From: Dryococelus australis
Lineage: Eukaryota > Arthropoda > Insecta > Phasmatodea > Phasmatidae
Length of the DNA: 64,000 bases
Assembly (NCBI GenBank): GCA_029891345.1
Contig: CM057006.1
Span: forward strand, 45,432,556 to 45,496,555
Direction of reading: 5' to 3'
The notes beneath the pieces are model-generated. The model had not been told where the DNA came from. It did not search any database and worked only from the letters and a program-made list of their open reading frames with translations. The translations under genes were made by a program, and so were the position numbers. Positions 60,880 to 64,000 of the stretch are shown here, in pieces (the first letter of the stretch is position 1; every line of letters starts with the position of its first letter).

Positions 60880-63692
60880 CTGAAAAAAAAATTGAATATT
60901 ATATTCCATTACAAATGTAAGCTCCTTGAAAACATAAGTACTGTTATACCAAATAATACTTAACCATGCTTCAGTATAACATAATTTTCTCACATCTAGA
61001 AAATATAATGTTAATCTTCCCAGAATTTTTTTGTCCTGTATTACTTGTCTAGCAACATGGGAGAAACATCAAGTCTATTTCTTACAACTGACTTGTAACA
61101 CTGCATAGTTAGAGAAAACATTATGTAAAATCCTTTATCTTATATAACATCACATCAAAGCTGAGGAAACTAAACATACAATCTCGAAGAAATGAACGAA
61201 ACTTGAAAACTACTTTTTTAAAAAGAAAACTGTGTTAGAACACCATGCATAAATAAAAGAGGATTACACACAAAGCACACACATGCAGTAACTACAATCT
61301 ATGCAAAATTGGCCTAACCACTGAAAATTACATTCCACATGATTTCTAACACAACAACAGTGACTACACATAGCTACATGCACCCATCTGCAGAATTTCA
61401 TGATACCCAGCAATATTTCTGTGCAGAGTACCTCTCAAATTACACAAGTAATCAACAACTAAGATAACCATGGCACGTTAGGTTAGTTCAAAAAATGGTG
61501 AAAGTGAAAAGCTAAGACAATTCTTCTAGGTGCACTATACTATATTAATAAGTTGACAATTCTCTATCTTCCTGAATATTTCCATTCACAGATGTTAGTA
61601 GCTTGCATCCCACAACCTGGAATGTTACCACAAAAACTCCACCAAATTTTTATCCACTTTAAACATTCAAAAATATTGAACAGAGCACAAATGTAACAAT
61701 ATTTAAAGGCTGTAGCACTAAGAAAATGAATGTGATATGTGGTCCTGGAAGCTATCATGTTACAACCTTCCCCTTTTCCACAATTATTTCACATTCCTTG
61801 CACATTACCCATGCAATTGACTTTAAAGCAATTGTGCAAATGCTCAATAATGTGTAGTTTAGTAACATGAGAGGAAATTTGTAAGTTTTATGAGTTATAA
61901 ATCACTTTCATAATGTTCACATTATTGTTTATACATTTATAAGTGCAATAACTGCAACCATTTCATTCCTTTATAGTAATTAAAAATATTATTTGACCTA
62001 TTTATACAAACTTTATTTAGCTATACTGCTGCAGTTGGGGCTAACAACAATGAAAATGTGAACTAGTACTCTTGGCAGTGTCGCTCATAATTTTCTACTA
62101 AAAAAATATGAAATCCTTCAATAAATCATTATATAAACTCCAAAATCGTGCTTAAAAAAAGGGGGGGAGGGGGGAGAAACCCCACTGGTAGAATTCAGAT
62201 TCTTTGTGAATATGTTAATGATCTGTATTCTGGACTGTTCGTAAGAGAAAACTAAAACAAAAAGTGATTCTGAAAAAATTTCTTGAAATTACTAACAAAC
62301 AATTATAAGCTTCAAAAAAGTGCATTGTGAAGGACACACACATACACTTTTCATTCATGCTGAAATGCTATAAAGGAATCTAGACAGATCCTTCCATATA
62401 TTATCAACTAGGGACAAAAGAATCTTTCGAATTCAGAGTATGAACCCAGTTTGATTTAATAGAGCTTACTCTTACTGTTTATTGTACTGAAGTTAAAGTA
62501 AAATTAAATCATGGAAGAATTATTTGCAGAATAACCAATTTCAAGAAATATTAATTCATGAGATTTTCACATCAACATTTTTAATGATATGCAGCATAAA
62601 GCTTTTTGGTTGTAAGTTAGGTTGTTGAAAATTGCTAATATCACCAAAAATGACAAGCAGGTTGTAGATTAGCTTGAATGTCAGGTTTACATAACAACAC
62701 ACCCTTGCCACAAATGTACTTGTGCTAAGGGCTGATGAGAGATGACCAAACGTACTAAAGATACTAAAAAAACCCATTGCTTGTTTATATTATCAAAGGT
62801 AAATTATGAGGGAAGATTACAAGTTTCTAAGATTGAATATTGGGTAACCTACAGATGTGTGCATTCTATTTAGTTGTGAAACTCATATTGCTTTATTTTA
62901 GATTTTTCCAGTATAAGCTGTCAATTGGTCAACCAAAATGCATAAAAGTAAAGACACAAATTAAGACCACTTATAAATCACACGTTAAAAATGCAACAGA
63001 TTTGTTTTTAGACATTTTAAATATCTACACATCTACTTATATTAATTAAAAAAAAAGGAACATAATTATCAAAAAAGTACTTAACCATCTAATGGATTAG
63101 TAGTAATTCTAAAACATTTTTTTTCTGGCTATCAAATTTTATTTTAAAATTGTTGATACTCAACAAAGTTGATTGATTTAATACAGTTCTGAATAACGTA
63201 AAACAAGTGTAACAACTACCAAAGTACAAATTCTCTACTTAAAGTTTATGTTTCTCAAGTTTTTCAGCCAGAAAATTTAACAAAACCAATACTGCATTTC
63301 TGAATGGCTTCAAAAAGAATTATTGCAACAATACAACACAAGTGTATTTTATCCAATAGTAGGTCCTCACAATCATTGGCTAGATCACATGTTTATAAGA
63401 TACTTGTGAATGTCGCTTCCTTTCCTTGTAATTGCAGACTTTAACCTCATGAGCTTCAATTCCAACAGATATTTTCTCTTTACAACAGCAAAAGTACTAC
63501 AATATCATTCTCAGGTACCTAAAATCCAATGAACTATAATGTTGTTTTATTCATTAGTGCCTCCGTAAACTCGCATTCTATTGCTCCAATAAGAGAACAT
63601 AAGACCTCCAAATGGAAGGTCCTCGGAAGAGGACCTAACAATTTCAGTAACTCTCTGTGATTGTATCTGAATTGTGATGTCTGCCTGCAATC
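60880..63692. other. AT-rich, no gene seen
   Basis: Possibly intron or upstream sequence of the minus-strand gene. No first exon recognised. There is a poly-G patch at about 62161. Confidence 0.4.
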
Positions 63693-63873
63693 TAGGAATG
63701 AGCAGATTGATACCACAATACACTCAATACTGTTAGTATTGTATTGAGAGGTACAGAAAATGCTGATTCTTCATACCAAAAAAAATTGACTCCTTGTTGT
63801 AAACACTGCTGTCGAAGAAGACAAAGTGTCCTGCACTTGAGTCATGATGTGAATATAAATTTATATGTTTTAT
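63693..63873 (+). mobile_element. hAT-like left end
   Basis: ctaggaatgagcagattgat with 'gataccacaatacactcaat' repeats; it resembles the ends of hAT family 1. The partner lies outside the window or is lost. Confidence 0.4.
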
Positions 63874-64000
63874 TACCATATTTACTTCATTCTAACCCCA
63901 TTTTTTTTTCTTTTCAAAAAAATATTTTTTCGAAAAATATTTTTTTTTCTTTTCAAAAAAATATTTTTTCGAAAAACAAGGTGCAGATTAGAATCAAGTA
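63874..64000. mobile_element. Short TIR/MITE at window end
   Basis: taccatatttacttcattct and, at the very end, (rc) tacttgattctaatctgcac are imperfect inverted repeats, akin to the taCCGTATTTACT family. Between them lies a tandem repeat of about 43-bp units (ttttcttttcaaaaaaatat...). Confidence 0.5.

Overview
This window is eukaryotic nuclear DNA, most likely from an arthropod and probably an insect with a large, repeat-rich genome. The signs are AT-rich non-coding sequence, GT-AG exon borders separated by kilobases, a long (CA)n array, a TTAGG-type telomere-like patch, tRNA-derived SINEs, and several families of DNA transposons and LTR elements. Nothing is bacterial: there are no operons, no rRNA and no CRISPR array. 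Species cannot be told from the sequence alone.

Host gene content is sparse and lies on the minus strand. Seven short open blocks carry good splice signals: 60.8, 53.3, 44.0, 36.0, 28.2, 26.7 and 13.8 kb. A possible eighth lies at 42.8 kb. The 53.3, 44.0 and 36.0 kb exons and either end exon (26.7 or 13.8 kb) join in one consistent reading frame. The 26.7 and 13.8 kb blocks are diverged copies of the same C-terminal exon (Lys/Arg/Ser-rich, shared QPSSSTK motif), so the locus looks like a gene with duplicated, alternative last exons. I do not recognise the protein.

The most notable insertion, at about 45.7-49.4 kb, is a piece of a Maverick/Polinton (adintovirus-like) element. On the minus strand it holds, in order, a phospholipase-A2-like virion protein, an adenain-type cysteine protease, a minor capsid protein and a major capsid protein. 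The start of a C2H2-like zinc-finger ORF diverges on the plus strand. All capsid-module genes are broken by a few stops or frameshifts, and no polymerase, integrase or ATPase is visible.

The rest is mostly mobile-element debris. At 0-5 kb there are LTR-type remnants and a Ty3/Gypsy pol fragment holding a 160-bp foldback. At 5.3-6.1, 29.0-29.8 and 53.0-53.2 kb there is a TIR family starting taCCGTATTTACT. At 15-21 kb there are an LTR element with PHD-like fingers, two copies of a hAT-like element and tRNA-like pieces. At 22-24.3 kb a hAT-like element encloses the (CA)n array. At 29-35 kb there are three copies of a second hAT-like family, one carrying two later insertions including a Tc1 fragment. 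At 37-42.3 kb there is a cluster of LTR-type remnants in both orientations. At 51.7-56.5 kb two copies of one retroelement lie head to head around a host exon and a pogo-like element.
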